61,234 nt of DNA, from NCBI GenBank assembly GCA_003212295.1, contig QCQC01000004.1:1-61234 (forward strand), given 5' to 3'. This document shows, in pieces, positions 38,758 to 46,654 of the stretch; position 1 is the stretch's first letter, and every line of letters begins with the position of its first letter. A program made the position numbers and the translations under genes. The notes under the pieces were generated by a model. That model did not search any database. It worked only from the letters and a program-made list of their open reading frames with translations, and was not told the origin of the DNA. The DNA is from Pelagibacteraceae bacterium AG-447-E22 (GTDB lineage: Bacteria; Pseudomonadota; Alphaproteobacteria; Pelagibacterales; Pelagibacteraceae).

Positions 38758-39549
38758 ATGATAGGTCTCTTTCTTGGAAAAACAGATTTTCCCAAAAAAA
38801 TACTTAATAAATTAAAAAAAAAAAAGATAAAATACTTTATTATAGATCTAACAAAAAAGAATATTTTCAAAAAAGACAAAAATTCACATTTAATTAATAT
38901 AGGTAGATTTGGTCAGATACTAAATATGATCAATGAAAAAAAATGTAAAAAAGTCATATTTGCTGGAAAAATTGATAAGCCAAAAATCTCAAAATTAAGA
39001 CTAGATGTTAAGGGTATTTATTATTTACCGAGGATCATAAAAGCAGCAAAACTTGGTGATGCTGCAATTTTGAAAGAATTAATAAAAATTTTAGGTGAAA
39101 ATAAGATTAGAGTAATAAAATCAAATTTTTATAACCCTGAATTAACATTGTCAAAAGGTAATTATACAAAAACAAAACCTTCTAAATTAAGTATCGTAAA
39201 TATTAAAATTGGAATAGATAATTTAAAAAAGATTAATGCTTATAATCATGTACAGGGTTTAATTGTTAGAAATAAAAAGATTATTTCAAGAGAGACTATG
39301 AAGGGTACAAAAAAAATGATTTTATCTATAAAAAAAGATAGAAATAATCCTGGAATATTAATTAAATTTCCTAAAAAAAAACAAGATTTAAGAGCTGATT
39401 TGCCAACTATAGGTCTTGATACTTTAAAAGATTGTAAAAAAGTAGGTATTAATGGAATTGTTTTAAAATCTAAGCAAAATATTTTTTTGGATAAAGAAAA
39501 ATCTATTAAATTCGCAAATAAAAATAAAATTTTTATAAATATAATATGA
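38758..39549 (+). CDS. lpxI: UDP-2,3-diacylglucosamine pyrophosphatase LpxI
   Basis: LpxI hydrolyses UDP-2,3-diacylglucosamine to lipid X, replacing the unrelated LpxH in most alphaproteobacteria. The 263-residue protein begins with GLFLGKTDFPKKIL, has DAAILKELIKILGENKI in the middle, and the C-terminal family signature DLRADLPTIGLDTLK followed by GINGIVLKS. Its place between lpxA and lpxB is characteristic. The sequence is extremely Lys-rich and contains an A12 tract (38814-38825), the longest homopolymer I saw, without loss of frame. Confidence 0.92.
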   Translation: MIGLFLGKTDFPKKILNKLKKKKIKYFIIDLTKKNIFKKDKNSHLINIGRFGQILNMINEKKCKKVIFAGKIDKPKISKLRLDVKGIYYLPRIIKAAKLGDAAILKELIKILGENKIRVIKSNFYNPELTLSKGNYTKTKPSKLSIVNIKIGIDNLKKINAYNHVQGLIVRNKKIISRETMKGTKKMILSIKKDRNNPGILIKFPKKKQDLRADLPTIGLDTLKDCKKVGINGIVLKSKQNIFLDKEKSIKFANKNKIFINII

Positions 39550-40679
39550 AAAAAAAAATATTTATCATAACAGGCGAGGCTTCAGGTGATAAATTAGCAT
39601 CAACTGTAATTTCTAAACTTAAACAATATAATGATAATATTGATTATCTTTCAGTAGGAGGATCAAATCTTTCCAAATTAGGAATAAAATCAATTTTTGA
39701 TTTAAAAGACATAACGTATATTGGTTTTACAAGTGTTATTTTAAATATTTTAAAGATTAAAAAAAAGATTGATTTTACTGTAAATGAAATTCTTAATTTT
39801 GACCCAGATATAATCTTTAGTGTCGATAGTCCTGATTTTACTCTAAGAGTTTCTGAAAAAGTTAAAAAGATAAAATCTAATATTAAAATTATTCATTATG
39901 TAGCTCCTCAAGTTTGGATCTGGAGAGAAAATAGAGTTAAAAAATTCAAGAAATTTGTTGATCATTTCTTATTATTATTTGATTTTGAAAAAAAATTTTT
40001 TGACAAAGAAAATATTAAGAATACTTTTGTAGGTCACCCATTACTAGAAAAAAATAATTCTAAAATTGATATATCAAATATTTCAAAAGGAAAAAAAATT
40101 ATTTCTCTTTTTCCTGGCAGTAGATTATCTGAATTAAAAACACTTTTTCCAATTTTGGTAGATTTTGTTAAATTAATGAATAAAAAATTTAATGAATATA
40201 TTTTCATTTTTCATACAACTGATGAAAATAAAAATTTTATAAATGCTAAGTTAAATAATTTTCATTTAGAAAACGTCGAAGTTATTTCTGATAAAGACAT
40301 TAAATCTGAAATTTTATTAAATTCAATTTTTGCAGTTGCAAAATCTGGCACAGTTTCACTTGAAATTTGTAATGCTAGAGTCCCATCAATTATAATATAT
40401 AAGATTAATTTTATTAATTTCATAATTATGAAATTTTTAGTTAAGGTCAATTTTGCAAATATAATTAATATTATAAATAATAGAGAGATTATTCCTGAAC
40501 TTCTACAAAATGAATGCAATTCAAAAGAAATATTCAAATCCGTCAAATATTTTTTAAAAAATCCAAATTTTGCAAAAAAACAAGTTGAGGATTGTACTCG
40601 AACGCTAGAACAAATTAGATCCAAAACATCATCAAGCGAAGAGGCTGCAAAAATATTAAGTGAATACCTTGTTACTTAA
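39546..40679 (+). CDS. lpxB: Lipid-A-disaccharide synthase
   Basis: LpxB is the GT-B glycosyltransferase that joins lipid X to UDP-2,3-diacylglucosamine, forming the lipid A disaccharide on the membrane surface. The 377 residues begin with TGEASGDKLAS; DSPDFTLRV, HYVAPQVWIWRENRV, LFPGSRLSEL and SGTVSLEIC are further family motifs. It overlaps lpxI by four bases. Its last 24 bases overlap the convergent gltX gene, so there is no room for a conventional terminator between them. Confidence 0.96.
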   Translation: MKKKIFIITGEASGDKLASTVISKLKQYNDNIDYLSVGGSNLSKLGIKSIFDLKDITYIGFTSVILNILKIKKKIDFTVNEILNFDPDIIFSVDSPDFTLRVSEKVKKIKSNIKIIHYVAPQVWIWRENRVKKFKKFVDHFLLLFDFEKKFFDKENIKNTFVGHPLLEKNNSKIDISNISKGKKIISLFPGSRLSELKTLFPILVDFVKLMNKKFNEYIFIFHTTDENKNFINAKLNNFHLENVEVISDKDIKSEILLNSIFAVAKSGTVSLEICNARVPSIIIYKINFINFIIMKFLVKVNFANIINIINNREIIPELLQNECNSKEIFKSVKYFLKNPNFAKKQVEDCTRTLEQIRSKTSSSEEAAKILSEYLVT

Positions 40680-42056
40680 TCTTTTACTTACTTCTTCTTG
40701 ACCAAGAGAAATTATAATATCATAAATACCTGGTCCAAATTTAGATCCAGTTAAGGCAATCCTTAAAGGCTGCCCAACTCCTTTAAAATTCGTATTATGT
40801 GATTTAATAAGTTCATTTATAATTGGTTCTAAATTTTCTCTAGTTATTTGATCTATTTTTGAAAATTGAGCACTGAAATCAGAAATGACTTTTTTAGCAC
40901 TATTATCAATTAATTTAATATCATCTTGATTAAAAATAACCTCATTTACCATTATGTATTGACCATTATTAAATATATCTTCTAGAGTTTTAGCTTTATT
41001 TTTTAAGAAAATTAAAGATTTTTTAATCTTATCTTTTTTATCTGATTTAATTTCAGTTTTATATAATTTTGAGTAAGTGGTTAGTTGATCAAACAAATAA
41101 TTTTCATTCATATTTTTAATATAATGTTCATTCATTGATAAAATTCTGCTCATATCCAGCTTTGATGGAGACTTTCCAATTCCCTCAAGATTAAAAAATT
41201 TAATACTTTCGTCTAAAGTAAATATTTCTTTATCTTTGTAAGACCACCCTAATCTAAGAAGATAATTTCTTAGAGCATCTGGTATAATACCAATTTTTGA
41301 GTAATCATCTAATGTAGAGGCCTTATCTCTTTTTGAAAGTTTTTTTCCTTCAATTGTGTGTATCAAGGGTATGTGAGCGAAAGAGGGCAGCTCCCATTTC
41401 ATTGCTTCATAAATTTGTATTTGTTTGAAAGTGTTGATTTTATGATCATCACCCCTAATAATATGTGTCATATTCATCTGGTGGTCGTCAACAGATGCTG
41501 ATAAATTATAAGTTGGAGTTCCATCATTTCTTAAAATTACAAAGTCCTCAATTGTATTATTATCAATTTCAACATTACCTTGAACTAAATCTTTTAAAAT
41601 AGAAGTTCCTTCTATTTTACTTTTAAATCTTATTACAGGTTTAATATTTTTAGGAGCATCAGACTCTTTTTTATCTCTCCATCTTCTATCATAAATATAA
41701 GGAATTTTTTTTTGTCTTGCTCTTTTTTTTTGTTCTTCTATTTCTTCACCTGAGCAATAACATTTATATGCATGGCCGTTTTTAAGTAATTCATTTGCAA
41801 TCTTTATGTGATCTTTAATTTTTTTTGATTGTATATATTCTTCTCCATCATAGTTAATACCAATCCATTTAAGAGATTTAACAATTTGATCTTTATATTC
41901 GTCTTTTGATCTTTCTTTATCTGTGTCTTCTATTCTTAGATAAAAATCACCTTCTTGGTTTTTAGAATATAACCAATTAAATAATGCTGTTCTCACACCA
42001 CCAATATGTAAAGGTCCAGTAGGAGATGGAGCAAATCTTGTTGCTACTTTTTTCAT
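40656..42056 (-). CDS. gltX: Glutamyl-tRNA synthetase
   Basis: GltX charges tRNA-Glu. The 466-residue class I synthetase has RFAPSPTGPLHIGGVRTALF at the N-terminus with HIGG at about 18-21, and the KMSKS-like motif KLSKRD near residue 240. The C-terminal anticodon-binding domain ends in GSKFGPGIYDIIISLG. It is read in the same direction as lexA, 22 bases downstream of it, and its 3' end overlaps lpxB by 24 bases tail to tail. Whether it also misacylates tRNA-Gln for GatCAB cannot be told from the sequence. Confidence 0.97.
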   Translation of the reverse strand: MKKVATRFAPSPTGPLHIGGVRTALFNWLYSKNQEGDFYLRIEDTDKERSKDEYKDQIVKSLKWIGINYDGEEYIQSKKIKDHIKIANELLKNGHAYKCYCSGEEIEEQKKRARQKKIPYIYDRRWRDKKESDAPKNIKPVIRFKSKIEGTSILKDLVQGNVEIDNNTIEDFVILRNDGTPTYNLSASVDDHQMNMTHIIRGDDHKINTFKQIQIYEAMKWELPSFAHIPLIHTIEGKKLSKRDKASTLDDYSKIGIIPDALRNYLLRLGWSYKDKEIFTLDESIKFFNLEGIGKSPSKLDMSRILSMNEHYIKNMNENYLFDQLTTYSKLYKTEIKSDKKDKIKKSLIFLKNKAKTLEDIFNNGQYIMVNEVIFNQDDIKLIDNSAKKVISDFSAQFSKIDQITRENLEPIINELIKSHNTNFKGVGQPLRIALTGSKFGPGIYDIIISLGQEEVSKRLSNKVFT

Positions 42057-42078
42057 TAAAATTTTTTAGACTATTTTA

Positions 42079-42756
42079 CTAGAAGTTTCTATATAAAGAT
42101 ACTAAAACACCTTGAACTTTTACTCTATCAGGACCAAAAATTTTAGTTTCGTAGTTTTTATTTGCACTTTCAAGTGCCACAACTTTACCCTTTTTTCTAA
42201 TTCTTTTTAGCATAGCTTCATGATCATCAATCAATGCAACAACTATTTTTCCATTATCAGCGTTATCAGTTCGTTTTATAATAACAGTATCACCCTCATT
42301 AATACCCGCTTCAATCATTGAGTCTCCTTGAACTTTAAGACCAAAATAATCACCATTTTTTTCTAAGTTACTAGGCAATGGAATTCTTGAAACCTCATTT
42401 TGAATAGCTTCTACGGGTGTTCCAGCAGCTATTTTTCCTAAAACAGGTACTTCCACATCATCAGACATAGGTTTATCTTCATCTAAGCCTCCCTTAATAA
42501 CGCTTGGTGAAAAACTGTTATAAATATCATTTGCTGAAGCTGTTTCTGGTAATTTAATCACTTCTAAAGCTCTTGCCTTATGAGCAAGTCTTTTAATAAA
42601 TCCTCTTTCCTCCAATGCACTGATTAATCTATGAATTCCTGATTTAGACTTTAAATTTAGTGACTCTTTCATTTCCTCATAGGAAGGTGATACACCAGAG
42701 CTTCTCAACTTCTTGTTGATAAATAAAAGTAGGTTTTTTTGTTTTTTAGTTAGCAT
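42079..42756 (-). CDS. lexA: SOS-response repressor LexA
   Basis: LexA represses DNA-repair genes and is inactivated by RecA-stimulated self-cleavage. The 225-residue protein has the N-terminal winged helix (MLTKKQKNLLLFINKKL onward; SYEEMKESLNLKSKSGIHRL is the recognition region) and a C-terminal S24 peptidase domain. The cleavage site is expected at the AAGTPVEA segment; the Ser nucleophile is in GDSMIEAGI and the Lys in TVIIKRTDNADNGKIVVALI. Two SOS-box-like repeats lie upstream, so autoregulation is likely. It sits between trpC (89 bases) and gltX. Confidence 0.96.
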   Translation of the reverse strand: MLTKKQKNLLLFINKKLRSSGVSPSYEEMKESLNLKSKSGIHRLISALEERGFIKRLAHKARALEVIKLPETASANDIYNSFSPSVIKGGLDEDKPMSDDVEVPVLGKIAAGTPVEAIQNEVSRIPLPSNLEKNGDYFGLKVQGDSMIEAGINEGDTVIIKRTDNADNGKIVVALIDDHEAMLKRIRKKGKVVALESANKNYETKIFGPDRVKVQGVLVSLYRNF

Positions 42757-42758
42757 AA

Positions 42759-42773
42759 GAACAAATATCGTAC
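42759..42773 (-). promoter_or_regulatory. Second, degenerate LexA box at lexA
   Basis: Read on the lexA strand this is GTAC-N7-GTTC, one base away from the alphaproteobacterial LexA site GTTC-N7-GTTC. It ends only three bases before the start codon, so LexA bound here could block a leaderless or short-leader message. The match is weaker than the site at 42781-42795. Confidence 0.45.
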
Positions 42774-42780
42774 AAATTCT

Positions 42781-42795
42781 GTTCTATAAAAGTTC
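42781..42795 (+). promoter_or_regulatory. LexA operator (SOS box, GTTC-N7-GTTC) at lexA
   Basis: The direct repeat GTTC-TATAAAA-GTTC is an exact match to the LexA site known for alphaproteobacteria, as distinct from the CTG-N10-CAG site of E. coli. It lies 24 bases before the lexA start codon and covers the likely -10 box (TATAGA on the minus strand, 42783-42788; -35-like TTGTGA at 42804-42809, spacing 15), the ideal place for autorepression. Confidence 0.75.
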
Positions 42796-42845
42796 TCTAC
42801 AATTCACAATAGTAAAAAAAGCTAATAAAATAGGGGATTATTTGT

Positions 42846-43637
42846 CTAAAGAACAGAAAAAATAGAATTATTTTCTAAATCTTTCAAAAGTGATTCACCA
42901 ATTAAAAAAGTTTTAATTGAGGTCTTCTTAGATAATTCCAGTAACTCATCCTTTGTTTTAATTCCACTTTCAGAAATTAAAGGACCTTGATGATTAACTA
43001 AAACATTATGAATATCAAAAGTTGTATTTATGTCAGTTTTCAAAGTTTTTAAATCTCTATTATTTATCCCTATCAAAGCATTTTTGAATTTAAGAGCTTG
43101 TTTAGCTTCTTCAACAGTGTGCACTTCGACTATAACAGACATATTTAATTTTAATGCCTCTTCATACAAATCATTTGCTAGGCTTTCATTAACACCAGCT
43201 AAGATAATTAATATTGCATCAGCTCCATAACTTTTTGCTAAAGGTATCTGAAATTTATCTACAAAAAAGTCTTTACATAGAATTGGTAAATTAACTTTTT
43301 GTTTAATCTTACTAATATGCATCATATTTCCTAAAAAAAAATCCTCTTCAGTTAATACTGATAAACAAGAAGCTTTATTATCATTATATATATTAGCTAT
43401 TTTAACAGGATCGTAATCTTCAATAATTATACCCGCGGAGGGACTAGCTTTTTTTATCTCCGCAATAATTGAAAATTTATTTTTTTTAATGTTATTTTCA
43501 ATTTTTTCTTTAAAATTAATAAATGTTTTATTTATATTAATTAATTGGTCTAATGAGTCTAGTGGAATAGTTTTTTTTAGGTTTACTATTTTTTCACTTT
43601 TCTTTTTAATTATTTTTTCAAGAATATTTTCAGTCAT
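42846..43637 (-). CDS. trpC: Indole-3-glycerol phosphate synthase
   Basis: TrpC closes the indole ring in tryptophan synthesis. The 263-residue TIM barrel shows IAEIKKASPSAGII (catalytic Glu and Lys), CLSVLTEEDFFLGNM, LPILCKDFF, IGINNRDLKTL and SESGIKTKDEL. It is not fused to TrpF, unlike the E. coli protein. It is the last gene of the minus-strand series ppiD-like-trpE-trpG-trpD-trpC, overlapping trpD by 8 bases. The trpF, trpB and trpA genes are not in the window. Confidence 0.97.
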   Translation of the reverse strand: MTENILEKIIKKKSEKIVNLKKTIPLDSLDQLININKTFINFKEKIENNIKKNKFSIIAEIKKASPSAGIIIEDYDPVKIANIYNDNKASCLSVLTEEDFFLGNMMHISKIKQKVNLPILCKDFFVDKFQIPLAKSYGADAILIILAGVNESLANDLYEEALKLNMSVIVEVHTVEEAKQALKFKNALIGINNRDLKTLKTDINTTFDIHNVLVNHQGPLISESGIKTKDELLELSKKTSIKTFLIGESLLKDLENNSIFSVL

Positions 43638-44622
43638 TTTGAATTTTTTTTAAATGTTTAACAACATTTTTGGACAAAATGTGTTCTCTTGCATTATTAT
43701 ATGCATCATTAAAATTTTGATGAGATTCATTTACTATCAATCCTGCCGCAGCATTTAAGCATACAGCTTTAGAAAAATCATTATCCTCACCTTTAAATAT
43801 GTTAGTCATTTTTTCTGCATTGAATTTTGCATCATCACCAACAAGATTATCAAATTTATCTGCATTGATATTTAACTCTTTAGGATCAATAACAATTTCA
43901 GAAATTTTATTATCTTTTAATTGAATAACATTCGTTTTAGCATAAGGCGAAATTTCATCTAATCCATCTTCACTATTTACAATCCATGCAAATTTAATAT
44001 CTAAATTATTTAAAGCATTTGCAAATATTTTTAAAAGTTTTTTATCAAAAACACCAACTACTTGTTTTTTTACTAAAGCTGGACTGCTTAAAGGTCCTAT
44101 CATATTGAATATAGTTCTTTTACCAATTTTCTTTCTAGTTGGACCAACAAATCTCATCGCACTATGATAATTTGGTGCAAACATAAATCCAAAATTATTT
44201 TTATTTATTTGGGTCTCTATATCATTTGGTTCTAAATTAATTTTAATATTTAATGCTTCTAAAACATCACCTGATCCACACTTAGAAGATACGGCCTTAT
44301 TTCCATGCTTTGCCACCTTAACACCCATACTTGCAAGTAATAATGCAGATGCTGTTGATATGTTAAGTGTATTCATACCATCTCCACCAGTACCACATGT
44401 ATCAACACAATTTTCCACATTTACTCTTTTAGACTTATTTCTAAGCACAAAAACACCACCAGCTATTTCATCTGAAGCCTCACCCTTAGCTGATAAAAGT
44501 GTCAAAAAATCAAATATTTCTTGATCTTCTGCTTTACCCTCCATTAATAATTCAAAAACTGCTTTACTTTCCTCAAAAGATAAATTTTCTTTATTCTTAA
44601 TTTTTTCTATGAATTGTTTCAT
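43630..44622 (-). CDS. trpD: Anthranilate phosphoribosyltransferase
   Basis: TrpD transfers phosphoribose from PRPP to anthranilate. The 330 residues include the PRPP-binding VDTCGTGGDGMNTLNIST, the KHGNKAVSSKCGSGDVLEAL segment and FAPNYHSAMRFVGPTRKKIG, all typical. It is a separate gene, not fused to trpG. It lies 5 bases after trpG and overlaps trpC by 8 bases, in the order E-G-D-C usual in alphaproteobacteria. No break or missing residue is visible. Confidence 0.97.
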   Translation of the reverse strand: MKQFIEKIKNKENLSFEESKAVFELLMEGKAEDQEIFDFLTLLSAKGEASDEIAGGVFVLRNKSKRVNVENCVDTCGTGGDGMNTLNISTASALLLASMGVKVAKHGNKAVSSKCGSGDVLEALNIKINLEPNDIETQINKNNFGFMFAPNYHSAMRFVGPTRKKIGKRTIFNMIGPLSSPALVKKQVVGVFDKKLLKIFANALNNLDIKFAWIVNSEDGLDEISPYAKTNVIQLKDNKISEIVIDPKELNINADKFDNLVGDDAKFNAEKMTNIFKGEDNDFSKAVCLNAAAGLIVNESHQNFNDAYNNAREHILSKNVVKHLKKIQND

Positions 44623-44627
44623 AAATC

Positions 44628-45197
44628 TTAAATTCTAATAAAGTTTTTTAAAATTTTAATACCTATCTTTGTTTTAATACTTTCAGGGTGAAATTGCACT
44701 CCATGAACATGGTATTTTTTATGCCTTACACCCATTATTAAACCATCTTTAGTTTCAGCAGTAATTTCAAGATCCTTGGATAACGATTTTTTATCAATAA
44801 TTAGACTATGATAACGAGTTGCTTCAAAAGTTTCAGGAAGATTTCTCAATAAACCTTTTCTTTTGGATATTATTTTACTTGTTTTTCCATGCATGAGTTT
44901 TTTTGCCTGGATAATTTTAGAGCCAAATACCTGACCTATTATCTGATGTCCCAAGCAAACACCCAATATAGGTATTCTTTTATATAAAGATTTTACAATT
45001 TTAAGACAATTCCCAGATTGATTCGGATTCCCTGGTCCAGGAGAAATTACAATTTTATTATATTTTCTTTTAAAAATTTCATTAGAAGTAATTTGATCAT
45101 TTCTTATCACATCAACATGAACTTTTAACGAAGATAGATAATGATAAAGATTAAAAGTAAAACTATCGTAATTATCAATTAAAATTATTTTTTTCAT
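44628..45197 (-). CDS. trpG: Anthranilate synthase component II (glutamine amidotransferase)
   Basis: TrpG supplies ammonia from glutamine to TrpE for anthranilate formation. The 189-residue class I amidotransferase has IDNYDSFTFNLYHYL at the start, the nucleophile Cys in GVCLGHQ, and the His-Glu pair in VQFHPESIKT. The overlap of four bases with the trpE stop implies coupled translation. This protein might also serve as PabA, because many bacteria have a single amphibolic subunit; that is a possibility, not something the sequence shows. Confidence 0.95.
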   Translation of the reverse strand: MKKIILIDNYDSFTFNLYHYLSSLKVHVDVIRNDQITSNEIFKRKYNKIVISPGPGNPNQSGNCLKIVKSLYKRIPILGVCLGHQIIGQVFGSKIIQAKKLMHGKTSKIISKRKGLLRNLPETFEATRYHSLIIDKKSLSKDLEITAETKDGLIMGVRHKKYHVHGVQFHPESIKTKIGIKILKNFIRI

Positions 45198-46654
45198 CTT
45201 AATGCATTTATTAAAGCTTTTGCTTTGTTCACTGTTTCTTCATATTCTTTCAAAGGTTTACTATCAGCAACAATTCCAGCACCAGCCTGAACATAAAATT
45301 TATTATTTTTAGCAATAGCTGTTCTTAAGGCTATACATGTATCAAATTCCCCATTAGCAGAAAAATATCCTATACCGCCTGCATAAACTTTTCTTTTAGT
45401 TTTTTCTAATTCATCAATTATTTCCATAGCCCTTATTTTAGGTGCTCCAGAAACTGTTCCTGCTGGGAAACCAGCTAAAAGTGTTCTAAGTTTTGAAAAT
45501 TTGTTATTATATTTGCCCACCACATTTGAAACGATATGCATTACATGAGAATATTTTTCAATTATGAAGCTTTCAGTAACTTTAACAGAATTAATTTTTG
45601 AAACTTTTCCTGCATCGTTTCTACCTAAGTCTAAAAGCATTAAATGTTCTGAAAGTTCTTTTTTATCTTTTAATAGATCTCTTTCATAAAAATGATCATC
45701 TTTAGCAGTCTTTCCTCTAGGTCTTGTTCCCGCGATTGGTCTTACTGTAATTTTGTTTTCTCTAAGTCTTACTAATATTTCTGGACTTGCACCAATTATT
45801 TGAAAGTCTTTAAAATTAAAAAAAAACATAAATGGAGAAGGATTTGTTACTCTAAGTTTTTTATATATATCTATAGGTTTTTTGGTCAACTTTGCTTCAA
45901 ATCTCTGGCTTAATACTACCTGAAAAATATCTCCTAATTTAATATATTCTTTTGCTTTTTTAACCATAGATAAAAATTTATTTTTAGATGTATTTGATTT
46001 AATCTTAATATTGTTAGAATTTTGTTTTGTTTTTTTGGTTATATCTTTAATTGAAGATTGAATTAATAACTTAAAAAGATTGGAATTAATTTCCTCATAT
46101 TTTTTTTGATAATTATTTATTTTTTCGTCTTTAAAAATATTACATATATAAAATATTTCTTTTTTAAGATTGTCATGAATTACGAGTGTCCTTGGACGTA
46201 AAAGTCTTACATCTGGTAAATTTAAATCATTGCTACAACTGTTTGGAATTTTTTCTATATATCTAATAGAGTCATATGAAAAATATCCAGATATAAGTGA
46301 ACAAATTTTTGGTAAATTTTTTGGAGTTTCAAATTTGAAATCTTCAATTATTTTTTCAATTAAATGTTCTGGTTTATCGTTTAATTTTATTTTTTTATTT
46401 TCTCTTATTAGATAAGAATTTTTATTGTTAAATTCCCAGATTTTATCAGGGTTTTTTCCAAAAATAGTATATCTACCTCTGATTTTTCCTTTTTCCACTG
46501 ACTCAAATATAAAACTATTTTTTTCATTTAAGAAATTATCAATAAGATTTAAAATTTCTTCATCATCTTTAATTTTTTTAGATGTATATATTATTTGATT
46601 TTTATTGTTTCTATGTCGAAACTTAAATTCTTTGAAGCTTCGATTAATTTTCAT
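45194..46654 (-). CDS. trpE: Anthranilate synthase component I
   Basis: TrpE converts chorismate to anthranilate, the first committed step to tryptophan. The 486 residues have the chorismate-binding core: GDIFQVVLSQRFEA, IIGASPEILVR, VRPIAGTRPRGKTA, EHLMLLDLGRNDAGKV and GTVSGAPKIRAMEIIDE. The N-terminal region is Lys/Asn-rich and more divergent. It is tightly linked to the upstream PpiD-like gene (4-base overlap) and to trpG (4-base overlap). I see no leader peptide or attenuator before it, and there is no room for one. Confidence 0.96.
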   Translation of the reverse strand: MKINRSFKEFKFRHRNNKNQIIYTSKKIKDDEEILNLIDNFLNEKNSFIFESVEKGKIRGRYTIFGKNPDKIWEFNNKNSYLIRENKKIKLNDKPEHLIEKIIEDFKFETPKNLPKICSLISGYFSYDSIRYIEKIPNSCSNDLNLPDVRLLRPRTLVIHDNLKKEIFYICNIFKDEKINNYQKKYEEINSNLFKLLIQSSIKDITKKTKQNSNNIKIKSNTSKNKFLSMVKKAKEYIKLGDIFQVVLSQRFEAKLTKKPIDIYKKLRVTNPSPFMFFFNFKDFQIIGASPEILVRLRENKITVRPIAGTRPRGKTAKDDHFYERDLLKDKKELSEHLMLLDLGRNDAGKVSKINSVKVTESFIIEKYSHVMHIVSNVVGKYNNKFSKLRTLLAGFPAGTVSGAPKIRAMEIIDELEKTKRKVYAGGIGYFSANGEFDTCIALRTAIAKNNKFYVQAGAGIVADSKPLKEYEETVNKAKALINALR

